From contig CP063163.1 in assembly GCA_014960805.1 (NCBI GenBank), positions 2,746,001-2,810,000 on the forward strand: 64,000 bases of DNA, read 5' to 3'. This document shows, one piece after another, positions 45,665-54,849 of this stretch. Position numbers and translations under genes: made by a program. Source of the DNA: Cytobacillus suaedae. Its GTDB lineage: Bacteria > Bacillota > Bacilli > Bacillales > Bacillaceae_L. The first letter of the stretch is position 1. Each line of letters opens with the position of its first letter. The notes beneath the pieces were generated by a model. That model searched no databases, was not told where the DNA came from, and saw only the letters and a list, made by a program, of their open reading frames with translations.

Positions 45665-47017
45665 CTACGAGATCAATCCGTTAACTTGTAAATCATTCTG
45701 CAGGCTACTCACAGTTTGCTCGAAAATGTCAATAAGTTCATCAATCTGCTTCTCATTAATGGTCAACGGCGGTGCGATAAGAATTGCATCTCCTCCAACC
45801 CCTTCAATCCCTGTTGCAGATGGATATAGTAGCAATCCATTTGCTTGTGCTCTTTCTAGCATCAAGTTAGTTAAAGCTACTTCTCGCTTAAATGGCAGCT
45901 TATTTAGAAAATCGGAGACAAATTCAACGCCTATTAAAAGGCCTTTCCCTCTTACATCACCAATAATGGCATATTTCTTTTGTAAATCTGTCAGTTTAGT
46001 AACTAAATAGTTCCCCATTTCCTCAGCATTTGTTACAAGATTATTTTTTTCAATATACGTAATAACCGCAAGTGCCACTGCTGTTGATTGCGGATTTGCA
46101 CTAAAAGTATGGCCACTCATAATTTGTTTAGATCCTTTTAAAATCGGTGCCATCACTCTGTCACTTGCTATGGCTGCACCAATGGGGGTATATCCCGCAC
46201 TCATACCCTTCCCAATTGCAAGAATATCTGGCTGCACCTGCCAATGCTCCATTCCAAACATCTTACCTGTTCGACCCAAACCGGTCATTACCTCATCGGC
46301 TATAAATAGGATATTATTTCTATCACAAATTTCTCGAATCGTTTGATAGTACTCCTTTGGTGGAACAATTGCTCCAGCTGCAGCTCCGACGATTGGTTCA
46401 GCAATGAATGCTGCAATGTGTTCAGAACCAATTCTCTTAATGGCTTGATCGAGTTCAGTTGCACACTTTAGTTTACAAAAGGGGTAGCTCGAATCATACG
46501 GACACCGGTAACAGTATGGAGCTGAAATAGAAGGATAATCCTCTAAAAGTGGCACGAACCTTGCCCTTCTAGCTGTGTGACCTGACATAGATAGTGCACC
46601 AATGGTGATGCCATGATAACTCATCCATCTAGAAAGAATTTTATTTTTTGTCTTTATACCTTGTTCCTGCCAAAATTGTATGGCTATTTTCATAGCTGTT
46701 TCAGTAGCTTCTGACCCACTGTTTACAAAAAATGCTGAATTTAAATCACCTTGTGTTAACTGACTCAGCTTAGATGCAAGCTGTTCTGCAGGTTCGCTTG
46801 TGAATTGAGATCGATAGACAAAACTTACTTTTTTTGCCTGTTCCAGCATGACATCAATAATCTCTTTTACCCCATGACCTATACTCGCAGTTATTGCACC
46901 TGATGACCCATCAATGTACTTTTTACCGGTTGTATCGTACAAGTAAATACCATCTCCGTAGCTAACAACGGGATAGTCTTGATCTAAAACAGGTTTGATT
47001 AAATGGGAATAATTCAT
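45665..47017 (-). CDS. yodT: Class III aminotransferase (YodT-like)
   Basis: A 450-residue PLP enzyme: YIDGSSGAITASIGHG early, NSGSEATETAMKIA, IADEVMTGLGRTGKMF (PLP-contacting Asp) and AIGKGMSAGYTPIGA with the PLP-binding Lys. It should transaminate an omega-amino group, such as that of beta-lysine or a derivative. ATG 47017 is chosen because GGGGGGAG stands just before it. First gene of yodT-S-R-Q. In B. subtilis this operon is controlled by sigma-E in the mother cell; I see no certain sigma-E site here. Confidence 0.88.
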   Translation of the reverse strand: MNYSHLIKPVLDQDYPVVSYGDGIYLYDTTGKKYIDGSSGAITASIGHGVKEIIDVMLEQAKKVSFVYRSQFTSEPAEQLASKLSQLTQGDLNSAFFVNSGSEATETAMKIAIQFWQEQGIKTKNKILSRWMSYHGITIGALSMSGHTARRARFVPLLEDYPSISAPYCYRCPYDSSYPFCKLKCATELDQAIKRIGSEHIAAFIAEPIVGAAAGAIVPPKEYYQTIREICDRNNILFIADEVMTGLGRTGKMFGMEHWQVQPDILAIGKGMSAGYTPIGAAIASDRVMAPILKGSKQIMSGHTFSANPQSTAVALAVITYIEKNNLVTNAEEMGNYLVTKLTDLQKKYAIIGDVRGKGLLIGVEFVSDFLNKLPFKREVALTNLMLERAQANGLLLYPSATGIEGVGGDAILIAPPLTINEKQIDELIDIFEQTVSSLQNDLQVNGLIS

Positions 47018-47090
47018 TCCGCTCCCCCCAGTCAAATCACAAGGCTTTAAGTAGTTAGTTACTTTTTATGCCCATAATTAATCATATGTA

Positions 47091-47131
47091 AAAAAACCTC
47101 GATACTTTCATTTAATGAAAAAATATCGAGG
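47091..47131 (-). terminator. Terminator upstream of yodT
   Basis: CCTCGATA / TATCGAGG with seven T on the minus strand; it stops leftward transcription from the oxidoreductase gene before yodT. Confidence 0.82.
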
Positions 47132-47189
47132 TCGATGTGTATTTATTTATGCTGAATTGGTGTATACAAGCTAGGAACAATACAAGGGT

Positions 47190-47309
47190 GTTATTCGCTA
47201 GAATCCACTCGCTTTCCGCGGGCAGTCCGGGAGCCTCCTCGGCTTCGCCTGTGGGGTCTCCCGTTGACGTGCTACTCCCGCAGGAGTCTCGTGGATTCTA
47301 GCGAATAAC
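47190..47309. repeat. GC-rich 120-bp element with perfect 19-bp inverted ends
   Basis: Ends are GTTATTCGCTAGAATCCAC and its exact complement. The inside is GC-rich (CGCTTTCCGCGGGC, GGAGCCTCCTCGGCTTCGCC, CTCCCGCAGGAGTCTC), strongly unlike the flanks. The core matches a repeat type scattered through Bacillus genomes. No coding capacity. Confidence 0.8.
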
Positions 47310-47344
47310 TGTACTTTGAACTATGGTTAATAATACACACTTTA

Positions 47345-48259
47345 TTAATTAATTTCAGACATAATACGTTTGTGTATCCAAATCGCTGCATGGGAGCCGT
47401 CGCCCAATGCGATGGTTACTTGTTCAGAGTGAGCCAGGATGTCACCAGCTGCCCAGACATTGGCTATATTAGTTTCCTTTGTTCTGGGGTTTACGTTAAT
47501 GTGTTTGTTTTCTAATCGCTCGACCCCTAATTTTTCTGCAAGGTCTGTTTTGACTTTATTGCCTCCAAAGCCGATAAAGCCTCTGTCTCCTTCTATTATT
47601 GTTCCGTCTTTGAGCTTAACACCTTTAAACTCATGGGCTTTATCACCAGTTATGACGCTTTCAATTTCTTGTTTTATATAGGTAATTCCTTTTTGTTGAA
47701 TGTTGGTTTTAAGTTCTTCTTCTAAGTCCCTACCATCATGATTGATATATACAATTTGTTTTGTCCAGTAAGAAAGTGTTAGCGCAAGGTTAGCTCCGGT
47801 TGACCCACTTCCTAGTAAAACAACCTTTTTATCCTTTACCTCATACCCATCACAATCTGGACAAACATAAATGGTTAGTCCTAGACATGGCATAATATTT
47901 GGAATATCAGGTATTCTGTCCATCACACCAGTTGCTAATAGTATTTTATTTGCCTCATACATCTCTCCTGATTTAGCATGAAGTGAAAACGTATTAGTGT
48001 TCTTCTTTGCATCCGTTACTTCATCTTCCACAAACTCTACCCCATAGCTCTCTGCTTGTGCTTTTCCAATGCTCCTTAAAGTCTCTCCACTAACACCATC
48101 AGGATAACCAAGAATATTGTGATAGCTTTTACAAATCGTAGATCTTCCATGATTTGAATCGATCACTAAAATAGAGTGTTTATACCTACCAAGCTGAATC
48201 GCTGCTTGAAGTCCTGCGAATCCTCCACCTATTATGATACAATCAAACGTTTTTACCAT
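47345..48259 (-). CDS. FAD-dependent thioredoxin-reductase-like oxidoreductase
   Basis: A 304-residue flavoprotein: N-terminal IIIGGGFAGLQAAIQLGRY (FAD), redox pair CPDC (two Cys two apart) in the NADPH domain, VVLLGSGSTGANLAL (NADPH), and NVWAAGDILAHSEQVTIALGDGSHAA (FAD). It is shorter than classical TrxB and groups with atypical members whose partner is not thioredoxin. Single gene after the 48334 hairpin. Likely cytoplasmic disulfide or electron-transfer function. Confidence 0.82.
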   Translation of the reverse strand: MVKTFDCIIIGGGFAGLQAAIQLGRYKHSILVIDSNHGRSTICKSYHNILGYPDGVSGETLRSIGKAQAESYGVEFVEDEVTDAKKNTNTFSLHAKSGEMYEANKILLATGVMDRIPDIPNIMPCLGLTIYVCPDCDGYEVKDKKVVLLGSGSTGANLALTLSYWTKQIVYINHDGRDLEEELKTNIQQKGITYIKQEIESVITGDKAHEFKGVKLKDGTIIEGDRGFIGFGGNKVKTDLAEKLGVERLENKHINVNPRTKETNIANVWAAGDILAHSEQVTIALGDGSHAAIWIHKRIMSEIN

Positions 48260-48333
48260 TTTTACACATCCTTGTCATCTTTATCATGTGTATAGGTTAT
48301 GTGTAATCTGATTAGCTATTCAAAATCAAAGAA

Positions 48334-48363
48334 AAATCACACGTTGAAAGAAACGTGTGATTT
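48334..48363 (-). terminator. Terminator of the epimerase gene
   Basis: AAATCACACGTT / AACGTGTGATTT with a five-base loop, followed on the minus strand by TTCTTT. Confidence 0.82.
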
Positions 48364-48373
48364 GTTATGTTAA

Positions 48374-49381
48374 TTAAAGTATTAACTCTTTTTCATTCCA
48401 CTTCTTTAGAACCTCAGCCTCTTTTTGAGGATGAAGTCCAGCTTTCCGATCATCAGCACTTATGTTTCTAGTGCGATCCCATGCTACAGTATCCTCTATA
48501 GTTACTGACAATGGCCTAATCTGCAACCCATCACTAATCGCTTTTTGGATTGGAGCTGTTAAGAAGCTTTTCATATTTTCGTCTGATTCAGGAATGTATA
48601 GCGGAAGTTCCATCCAATAGCCAACCTTTTGCTCCTGTAAAAAATCATTAGAAACTGCAGTGAATGTAGCGTCGCTCTTTGTCGTACGTTTACATTCTTC
48701 TAAAAATTCCTTGAAACGAAGTTGTTCTTTAGGACCAGTCACATTGTAAGTTCCTGCTTTTTTCTCTTCCAACAAAGTTAAAGTAAAGGCCGCTAAATCC
48801 CTCACGTCAATGAATTGAACTGGATGGTCTGAATCTGGAACTAAAACATCGCCCCCATTCGCAACTCTAACGGGCCAGTATGTAAAGCGGTCTGTAGGGT
48901 CATTTGGTCCAACGATTAATCCTGGACGAATGATAAGTGCACCCTCTGGGAAGAATGATTTTACTTCATTTTCACATAGTGCTTTTAGAGGACCATAGGT
49001 CTCTCCTGTAACCTCTTCAACACTTTCATCCTTAAGTGTTCCTACCTCCGAGTTTTCACCAATTTCTTTTGAAAAGTCATTATAGACGGAGATACTTGAT
49101 ATAAACGCATATTGATCACATGCTGTAGATAGTAATTGAGCAGACTTTCTAACAACTCTCGGTACATACCCACACGTATCAATAACAGCATCCCATTTTC
49201 TACCTTCAAGTGCAGATAGATTTCCATCTCTGTCACCTACCAAATATTCTATCGAATCTGGTAAAAGTGAAGATTCGACCGTCCCACGATTAAAAATGGT
49301 TACCTCATGTCCTCTGCTTATCGCTTCGTTTATTAAATGAATGCCTAAAAATTTTGTCCCACCAATAATTAAGAGATTCAT
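48374..49381 (-). CDS. NAD-dependent epimerase/dehydratase family protein
   Basis: A 335-residue extended short-chain dehydrogenase. MNLLIIGGTKFLGIHLINEA is the NAD(P) Rossmann motif; the region AFISSISVYNDF and ETYGPLKALCE correspond to the catalytic Ser and Y-x-x-x-K (Tyr-Gly-Pro-Leu-Lys). GTYNVTGPKEQLRF follows. The group is often annotated as isoflavone-reductase-like or RNA-binding-like; the substrate is unknown. Ribosome site GGGAG. Stands alone. Confidence 0.8.
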   Translation of the reverse strand: MNLLIIGGTKFLGIHLINEAISRGHEVTIFNRGTVESSLLPDSIEYLVGDRDGNLSALEGRKWDAVIDTCGYVPRVVRKSAQLLSTACDQYAFISSISVYNDFSKEIGENSEVGTLKDESVEEVTGETYGPLKALCENEVKSFFPEGALIIRPGLIVGPNDPTDRFTYWPVRVANGGDVLVPDSDHPVQFIDVRDLAAFTLTLLEEKKAGTYNVTGPKEQLRFKEFLEECKRTTKSDATFTAVSNDFLQEQKVGYWMELPLYIPESDENMKSFLTAPIQKAISDGLQIRPLSVTIEDTVAWDRTRNISADDRKAGLHPQKEAEVLKKWNEKELIL

Positions 49382-49579
49382 AGAACTCCCTACTCCCTAT
49401 TTTTTTATTTACTCTTTAAATTCTCTACTATACCTAAAAAATCCTCTCTACATCTAAAGTCTATGTTTTTAAAAGAAATCCTAAGACTAAATCTATAGAA
49501 ATAAATACAACTCTACTATGAAGATTAAAAGAATGACAAAAACTATACTAAAAGTATCACAATTTAGGAGGAAATAAGC

Positions 49580-50038
49580 ATGATCGGATACCTGTATGAA
49601 ACACATGTCCTTACAAAAAACTTAGAGGCAGCTGTTAAGTTTTATCAAGAACTTGGAATGCCATTAGCCTATTTTTTAGAAGATAGAAGAGCTGCATTCT
49701 TTTGGTTTCAGAAATCGGAAGAGAAAAAACAAATGCTTGGTGTGTGGGAAGTAGCTGAAGATCAGTGGGTAGCAAGACACTTTGCCTTTCATATCTCTTA
49801 TGAAGAACTAATCGGTTCAATTGATTGGCTAAAAGAGAAACAAATAGAACCAGTAGCCAGTTTTGGACTAGAGCCAAATGAACCATTAGTCCACTGCTGG
49901 ATGCCATCCGCTTCTGTATACTTCACAGACCCTGACGGAAACTCACTTGAATACATCCATGTACTAAAGGGAGAATCTAAGCCGGAATTAGGAGTTATGT
50001 ATTTAAGTGAGTGGGAAAAAATGTATAGTATTAAATAA
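49580..50038 (+). CDS. VOC (glyoxalase/bleomycin-resistance) family protein
   Basis: A 152-residue metal-dependent VOC protein with two beta-alpha-beta-beta-beta modules: HVLTKNLEAAVKFYQELGMPL and the second with HCWMPSASVYFTDPDGNSLEYIHVL, where the His and Glu are the typical metal ligands. Substrate cannot be told. AGGAGGAAATAAGC precedes the ATG. Single gene. Confidence 0.85.
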   Translation: MIGYLYETHVLTKNLEAAVKFYQELGMPLAYFLEDRRAAFFWFQKSEEKKQMLGVWEVAEDQWVARHFAFHISYEELIGSIDWLKEKQIEPVASFGLEPNEPLVHCWMPSASVYFTDPDGNSLEYIHVLKGESKPELGVMYLSEWEKMYSIK

Positions 50039-50084
50039 AAAGAGGCTAATTCCTATAACGAATTCTACATTAATATATTTGAAG

Positions 50085-50222
50085 AGTGAATTGGAGCGGA
50101 AGGCACTTGACTCCTGCGGGAAGTAGAGGAAAAGTCGAGACCCCGCAGACGGAACGTCGAGGAGGCTCGACTTCCTCCCCGCGGAAAGCAAGTGCCTGCA
50201 GCGGAAAGTAACGGCCTAGGTT
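50085..50222. repeat. GC-rich intergenic repeat
   Basis: GGAGCGGAAGGCACTTGACTC ... CCGCGGAAAGCAAGTGCCTG, with inner GAGACCCCGCAG and GAGGAGGCTCGACTTCC. AGGCACTTG / CAAGTGCCT form the outer arms. Same motif family as 47190-47309 but with different arms. Not protein coding. Confidence 0.75.
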
Positions 50223-50241
50223 CAAAGTAAATAAGATAATA

Positions 50242-50272
50242 AAAACGAAGCATATCAGCTTCGTTTTTTTTT
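50242..50272. terminator. Bidirectional terminator (VOC gene and bioB)
   Basis: AAAACGAAGC / GCTTCGTTTT with T-run on the plus strand and A-run on the left. Confidence 0.85.
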
Positions 50273-50276
50273 CCAA

Positions 50277-51278
50277 TTACACTCCTACTTTATCATCACT
50301 AGTCACATAATCAATCTCAAATCCTAAATCCTCAAGCATCTTATGATCTGCAGTACTTTCCTGACCTGAAGTAGTTAAATAGTCACCCACAAAAATTGAG
50401 TTAGCCGCATATAAGCCAAGTGGCTGTAAGCTTCTAAGATTAACTTCACGCCCACCAGATATTCTAATTTCCTTCGTTGGATTGATAAAGCGGAATAACG
50501 CTAGTACCTTCAAACAATAACGAGGGTCAAGTTCATTTACACCTTCTAGTAAAGTTCCATCAATGGCATGAAGGAAATTCACAGGTATTGAATCAGCATC
50601 AAGTACCTTCAAAGTTCTAGCCATATTCACAACATCATCTTTCGTTTCCTTCATTCCAACAATAACACCTGAGCAAGGAGAAATTCCAGCTTCTTTTGCA
50701 ATGTTTACAGTGTTTACACGATCATCATATGTATGTGATGTCGTTATATTTGAATGATGTTCCTTAGACGTATTTACATTATGATTATAACGATCTACAC
50801 CCGCTTCTTTTAATCTAGAGGCTTGTTCAGGTTTTAGAATCCCAAGACAGGCACAAACCTTCAACCCATACTTTTCTTTTATTTCTTCAACAGCAGAAAC
50901 AACATGATCGACTTCTTTATCACTTGGCCCTCTACCGCTCGCAACAATACAATATGTACCAACTTTTAAGTTGTAAGCCTGTTCCGCCCCTTTTAAAATA
51001 TTCTCTTTGTCTACCATTCTATATTTTTCAATCGGTGCAGTTGAAATAGACGATTGTGAACAATATCCACAGTTCTCAGGACATAATCCTGACTTAGTGT
51101 TTATAATCATATTTAACTTTACTTTGTTACCATAATAATGTTTACGAATTTGGTATGCTCCGTGTAATAACAACAAAAGCTCCTCATCTGGGCAATTCAA
51201 AATGGATAATGCTTGTTGATCTGAAATCTCTTCTCCTGCAATTACATTTTCTGCAATTTCTAACCAATTCATTTTCAT
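50277..51278 (-). CDS. bioB: Biotin synthase
   Basis: A 333-residue radical SAM enzyme that inserts sulfur into dethiobiotin. Cluster motif CPENCGYCSQS, SAM region VASGRGPSD, and the later conserved YNHNVNTSKEHH and GCPV-like HAIDGTLLEG blocks. ATG at 51278 is chosen: the longer frame begins inside the probable operator. The ribosome site is GGGGTAGGAAC. Other biotin genes are not in the window, so bioB is solitary here. Confidence 0.93.
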   Translation of the reverse strand: MKMNWLEIAENVIAGEEISDQQALSILNCPDEELLLLLHGAYQIRKHYYGNKVKLNMIINTKSGLCPENCGYCSQSSISTAPIEKYRMVDKENILKGAEQAYNLKVGTYCIVASGRGPSDKEVDHVVSAVEEIKEKYGLKVCACLGILKPEQASRLKEAGVDRYNHNVNTSKEHHSNITTSHTYDDRVNTVNIAKEAGISPCSGVIVGMKETKDDVVNMARTLKVLDADSIPVNFLHAIDGTLLEGVNELDPRYCLKVLALFRFINPTKEIRISGGREVNLRSLQPLGLYAANSIFVGDYLTTSGQESTADHKMLEDLGFEIDYVTSDDKVGV

Positions 51279-51333
51279 TGTTCCTACCCCTTTTGGAATT
51301 ATTTTCATATTAATGGTAGTTTAGGTCTCTTTA

Positions 51334-51365
51334 TATGTCAACTTATTATTATAACAAGTTTACTA
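51334..51365 (-). promoter_or_regulatory. Probable BirA operator/promoter of bioB
   Basis: Minus strand TAGTAAACTT, then TATAAT inside the 12-base spacer, then AAGTTGACATA. The arms are inverted (GTAAACTT / AAGTTGAC). In B. subtilis the BirA operator likewise has arms around the -10. The biotin repressor BirA would close it when biotin is plentiful. Confidence 0.6.
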
Positions 51366-51401
51366 ATATCCAATTTTATACAAAAAATCATTTCATAACA
51401 A

Positions 51402-51436
51402 AAACTCGATAATCATAAAGATTATCGAGTTTAAAA
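51402..51436 (-). terminator. Terminator after the yjcZ-like gene
   Basis: AAACTCGATAATC / GATTATCGAGTTT; T-run on the minus strand. Confidence 0.88.
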
Positions 51437-51448
51437 TTTTTTAAAAAG

Positions 51449-51574
51449 TTAACCTATATAAGAAGCTCCGACAATGATTAAAAGAATAAACAAAACGACA
51501 ATTAACACGAAGCTGTTATTGTAGCCATATCCACCGTATCCATAACCGCAGTAATCATGATATCCGTAATGCAT
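51449..51574 (-). CDS. YjcZ-family small membrane protein
   Basis: A 41-residue protein: Gly/Tyr-rich N-terminus ([20 protein letters not shown]) then a hydrophobic helix ([17 protein letters not shown]) and short end. The YjcZ/YczN-type family is typical of spore-formers and often sporulation-linked. AAGGGGATG precedes the ATG. A paralogue is at 63704-63835. Confidence 0.82.
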   Translation of the reverse strand: MHYGYHDYCGYGYGGYGYNNSFVLIVVLFILLIIVGASYIG

Positions 51575-51673
51575 ATCAAAACATCCCCTTTTTTAATGTT
51601 TAGTACACCAATAAGATATGTGCCTATGGGAGACTCTGTATGTGCGGATGCCTATTTTTCTAAAAAAATATGG

Positions 51674-52288
51674 TTATGAACCTATTAACTGAATAAGTAA
51701 GTAAAGTGCGACACCCCAAATGATGATTGCTGAAAGTTTATTAATTTTTCTCAACCAACTGCCATCCTTATCAATTTTACCTACATAACGTCCTGCTGCC
51801 GCTAACCCAATAAACCATAACCAGGAAACTGTGATGCAAGCAACTGTAAAGATGACCTTTTCAGTATCTTCATATTGAAGTGAATTTGTTCCAATCACTC
51901 CTATTGTATCTAATATGGCATGAGGGTTTAAAAGAGAAACAGATGCTGCAAAAGCAATTTGTCTTCTTACAGACAGCGAACCTTGAATATCATCCCTTGG
52001 CCTTGGATCGCTATTCCAAATGGTATATCCCATATATAGTAAGAAGACTATTCCCACTGTAAATAAAAGAAATTTAAACCAAGCAAATGTTAATACTAAA
52101 ACGGATACTCCTACAACGGCAAGTAAAATAAGGATGGTATCACATACCCCCGCTGTAATCACTGCAGGTAATGCATAATAGAAATTCCTCCCACTAGCTC
52201 CTTGATTAAAAACAAAGACATTTTGAACACCTAGAGGTATAATTAGCCCAAAAGCTAATATGATCCCGTGAAGTAATGCTTCCACCAA
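51674..52288 (-). CDS. LysE/ArgO-family amino acid exporter
   Basis: A 204-residue inner-membrane protein with six hydrophobic segments. N-terminal GIILAFGLIIPLGVQNVFVFNQG is the LysE signature, and LLNPHAILDTIGVIG matches the second conserved block. The family exports lysine and arginine. Divergent from the P1 peptidase/aminotransferase operon, so probably coordinated with amino acid or D-amino acid handling (inference). Confidence 0.88.
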   Translation of the reverse strand: MVEALLHGIILAFGLIIPLGVQNVFVFNQGASGRNFYYALPAVITAGVCDTILILLAVVGVSVLVLTFAWFKFLLFTVGIVFLLYMGYTIWNSDPRPRDDIQGSLSVRRQIAFAASVSLLNPHAILDTIGVIGTNSLQYEDTEKVIFTVACITVSWLWFIGLAAAGRYVGKIDKDGSWLRKINKLSAIIIWGVALYLLIQLIGS

Positions 52289-52337
52289 ACCACTTCCTTA
52301 TATAAAAATAAACAATTATGTAGAGTAGGAGGTTACT

Positions 52338-53387
52338 ATGAATCTTAAAAAGAGACTTAGAGATTATGGCTTAAAAGTCGGAACGATGAGTACTGGACTC
52401 AAAAATACACTTACAGATGTAAAGGGTGTTACGGTCGGACATACAACCCTTAGTAATAGCTCTGTCCAAACCGGAGTAACAGCAATTATACCACATGCAG
52501 GAAATATCTTCCTAGAAAAATACATAGGTGCAACACATGTTATCAATGGCTTTGGAAAGACAATTGGCACCATTCAAATTGATGAATTAGGAACAATTGA
52601 AACACCGATTTTGTTAACAAACACTTTGAGTATTGGAACTTGCGCAGATTCTCTTTTAAAGTATATGATAGATTCCAATAAAGAGATTGGCAGAATTACA
52701 GGTACGGTTAATCCAATCGTTTGCGAATGCAACGATATGTTTTTGAATGATATCCGCTCTTTTGCTGTTACACATGAACATGTAATAAGTGCACTACAGA
52801 ATGCTTCTGAAACGTTTGAGGAAGGAAGTGTCGGTGCAGGCGCTGGTATGAGATGTTTCGGTCTAAAGGGAGGAATCGGTTCTTCTTCTAGAACGTTTGA
52901 AATTAATAGCAACACATACACGTTAGGTGTGCTAGTTTTAACAAACTATGGCAAGCTTTCAGACTTCACTTTTTTAGGTACTCCTCTAGGTAAGAGACTT
53001 TTACCTCTTATCCCTAGCAAGGAAGAGGCTGATAAAGGATCCATAATTATGGTTGTCGCAACAGATTTACCTGTTTCTGATCGCCAACTAAAGCGTATTC
53101 TGAAACGGACAAGTGTAGGTCTTAGTAAAACGGGTTCTTTTATCGGTAATGGGAGTGGAGATATTGCCATTGGCTTTTCAACTGCCACTACCATTCCCCA
53201 CTTCTCCAAGTCAGGATTGCAAACGTTGAATCTACTACACGAAGACGAGATTGATCTGTCTTTCATAGCAGTTGCAGAAGCAACAGAAGAAGCTATTTTA
53301 AACTCCTTATTAAGCGCAAATACTACAGTTGGTAGAGATGGAAATACACTTTATTCACTAAGAGATTATATTGAACAACTTCTATAA
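52338..53387 (+). CDS. P1 family (DmpA) aminopeptidase / N-terminal nucleophile hydrolase
   Basis: A 349-residue DmpA-type peptidase. TLTDVKGVTVGHTTL at the start, GGIGSSSR in the middle where self-cleavage frees the catalytic Ser, and GNGSGDIAIGFSTA. DmpA cleaves L-aminopeptides and D-amino acid esters or amides. The next gene is a D-amino acid aminotransferase, so the pair may salvage D-amino acids from peptides. RBS GTAGGAGG before the ATG. Confidence 0.87.
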   Translation: MNLKKRLRDYGLKVGTMSTGLKNTLTDVKGVTVGHTTLSNSSVQTGVTAIIPHAGNIFLEKYIGATHVINGFGKTIGTIQIDELGTIETPILLTNTLSIGTCADSLLKYMIDSNKEIGRITGTVNPIVCECNDMFLNDIRSFAVTHEHVISALQNASETFEEGSVGAGAGMRCFGLKGGIGSSSRTFEINSNTYTLGVLVLTNYGKLSDFTFLGTPLGKRLLPLIPSKEEADKGSIIMVVATDLPVSDRQLKRILKRTSVGLSKTGSFIGNGSGDIAIGFSTATTIPHFSKSGLQTLNLLHEDEIDLSFIAVAEATEEAILNSLLSANTTVGRDGNTLYSLRDYIEQLL

Positions 53388-53403
53388 AGGAGAGATTGTG
53401 TTA

Positions 53404-54231
53404 ATGGAGATTGGATTTTATAAAGATCATTTTGTGGATATAAATGAAAATGTTGTACCTATACAAGAAAGAGGCCATCAATTTGGGGATGGTGTTTATG
53501 AAGTTATACGTGTGTATAACGGAAAACCCTTTCTGTTAAAAGAACACCTGGATAGATTAGTCAAAAGTGCGGAAGCAATTATGTTAGAGCTACCCTACAC
53601 ACCGGAAAGAATCCAAGAAATTGTTAATGAAGGCTTAGAGAAATCTGGATTAAAAGAAGCTGAAATTTACATGCAAATTACGCGAGGAATCGCTCCAAGA
53701 GCACACCTTTTTCCGACCACACCTTCTGTTATGTCAATGACAGTCAAAAATGCCCGTATAGTTGATGAAAAGAAACGTATCGATGGTGTAACAGTGACTA
53801 CAATGGAAGATGAACGCTGGAAGAACTGTTATATCAAGTCTTTGAATCTTTTACCAAATGTTATTGCTAAACAAAAGGCCGTTACAAATGGTCATGAAGA
53901 AGCCATTTTTGTAAGAGATGGATATATCACTGAGGGCTCAAGCAGCAATATATTCATCGTTAAAAATGGAACACTACTTACAACACCCGCAACAAATTAT
54001 ATCTTACACGGCATTACAAGAGCAGCTGTTATCCAATTAGCATTAAATTGCAATATTCCTTTTGAAGAGAGAAAGTTTGACCGTGATTTTCTAAATGAAG
54101 CAGATGAAGCATTCATAACAAGTACCTCAGCGGAAATTTTACCAATCTCAAAAATAGATGATATTTCACTACCACCAAATAGACCACTAACGAACTTGTT
54201 ATATAAAGAATACCGTGAGCTTTATTCTTAA
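53404..54231 (+). CDS. dat: D-amino acid aminotransferase
   Basis: A 275-residue fold-type IV PLP enzyme closely following Bacillus D-AAT: ERGHQFGDGVYEVIRVYNG, KSLNLLPNVIAKQKA with the PLP Lys, and EGSSSNIFIV. It makes D-glutamate and D-alanine for cell wall or breaks down D-amino acids. ATG 53404 is chosen by alignment with D-AAT; a GTG at 53398 also lies after AAGGAG. Ends in a terminator. Confidence 0.92.
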   Translation: MEIGFYKDHFVDINENVVPIQERGHQFGDGVYEVIRVYNGKPFLLKEHLDRLVKSAEAIMLELPYTPERIQEIVNEGLEKSGLKEAEIYMQITRGIAPRAHLFPTTPSVMSMTVKNARIVDEKKRIDGVTVTTMEDERWKNCYIKSLNLLPNVIAKQKAVTNGHEEAIFVRDGYITEGSSSNIFIVKNGTLLTTPATNYILHGITRAAVIQLALNCNIPFEERKFDRDFLNEADEAFITSTSAEILPISKIDDISLPPNRPLTNLLYKEYRELYS

Positions 54232-54237
54232 GTAATC

Positions 54238-54278
54238 AAATAACCACAGCAATGAGTTGTATGCTGTGGTTATTTTTT
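54238..54278 (+). terminator. Terminator after dat
   Basis: AATAACCACAGCA / TGCTGTGGTTATT, then six T. Confidence 0.9.
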
Positions 54279-54315
54279 GAAGTGTTAATAAACATGTATA
54301 AAGGAGTAAATAAAA

Positions 54316-54804
54316 ATGATTAGCATTAGGGATGCCGTAGAGACAGATTTACTAGAGATTCTGTTCATTTATAATGAAGCTATAGAAAGAACTGTGGCCA
54401 CATTCGATACTGACCCCCGATCACTAGAAAAACAAAGATCATGGTTTAACGATCACGGTCCTTCTCACCCTATAATTGTTGCGGAACTGGACGGTAAAGT
54501 AATTGGGTGGGCTTCCCTTAGTAGATGGTCAGATCGTGCTGCATATGACGGGACAGTAGAATTATCCTTTTATGTGTTAGAATTATATCACGGTAAAGGA
54601 ATTGGAAAGGCACTACTTCTTGCCTTACTAGAGCAAGCCGCTACCCTTCCCTTACATACCATCATTTCACGAATTACTGAAGGGAATGAAGCGAGTATCC
54701 ATCTTCATAAACAAGCTGGGTTTGAATATATCGGGGTTATGAAGCAGGTTGGTAAAAAGTTTGGAAGATTACTAGATGTTCATATGTTTCAATTTTTCGT
54801 GTGA
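54316..54804 (+). CDS. GNAT acetyltransferase (phosphinothricin acetyltransferase-like)
   Basis: A 162-residue GNAT enzyme: IRDAVETDLLEILFIYNEAI, ELDGKVIGWASLSRWSDRAAYDGTVELSFYV and YHGKGIGKALL (acetyl-CoA loop). The order is that of the PAT/YwnH group, which acetylates phosphinothricin or methionine sulfoximine. Substrate not proved. AAAGGAG precedes the ATG. Confidence 0.86.
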   Translation: MISIRDAVETDLLEILFIYNEAIERTVATFDTDPRSLEKQRSWFNDHGPSHPIIVAELDGKVIGWASLSRWSDRAAYDGTVELSFYVLELYHGKGIGKALLLALLEQAATLPLHTIISRITEGNEASIHLHKQAGFEYIGVMKQVGKKFGRLLDVHMFQFFV

Positions 54805-54849
54805 AAATAATTTATTATGTATTTCTATTATAAAGGGAGAGGTTTACTA

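Noticed and set aside
47040..47090. Sigma-54 or sigma-E promoter before yodT
   Set aside because: No TGGCA/TTGCA pair; a CATATGA...CATAAAA pair has a wrong spacing for sigma-E.
50003..50276. Three overlapping leftward frames across the GC-rich repeat
   Set aside because: They follow from low stop density in GC-rich DNA; no ribosome sites or protein-like composition.
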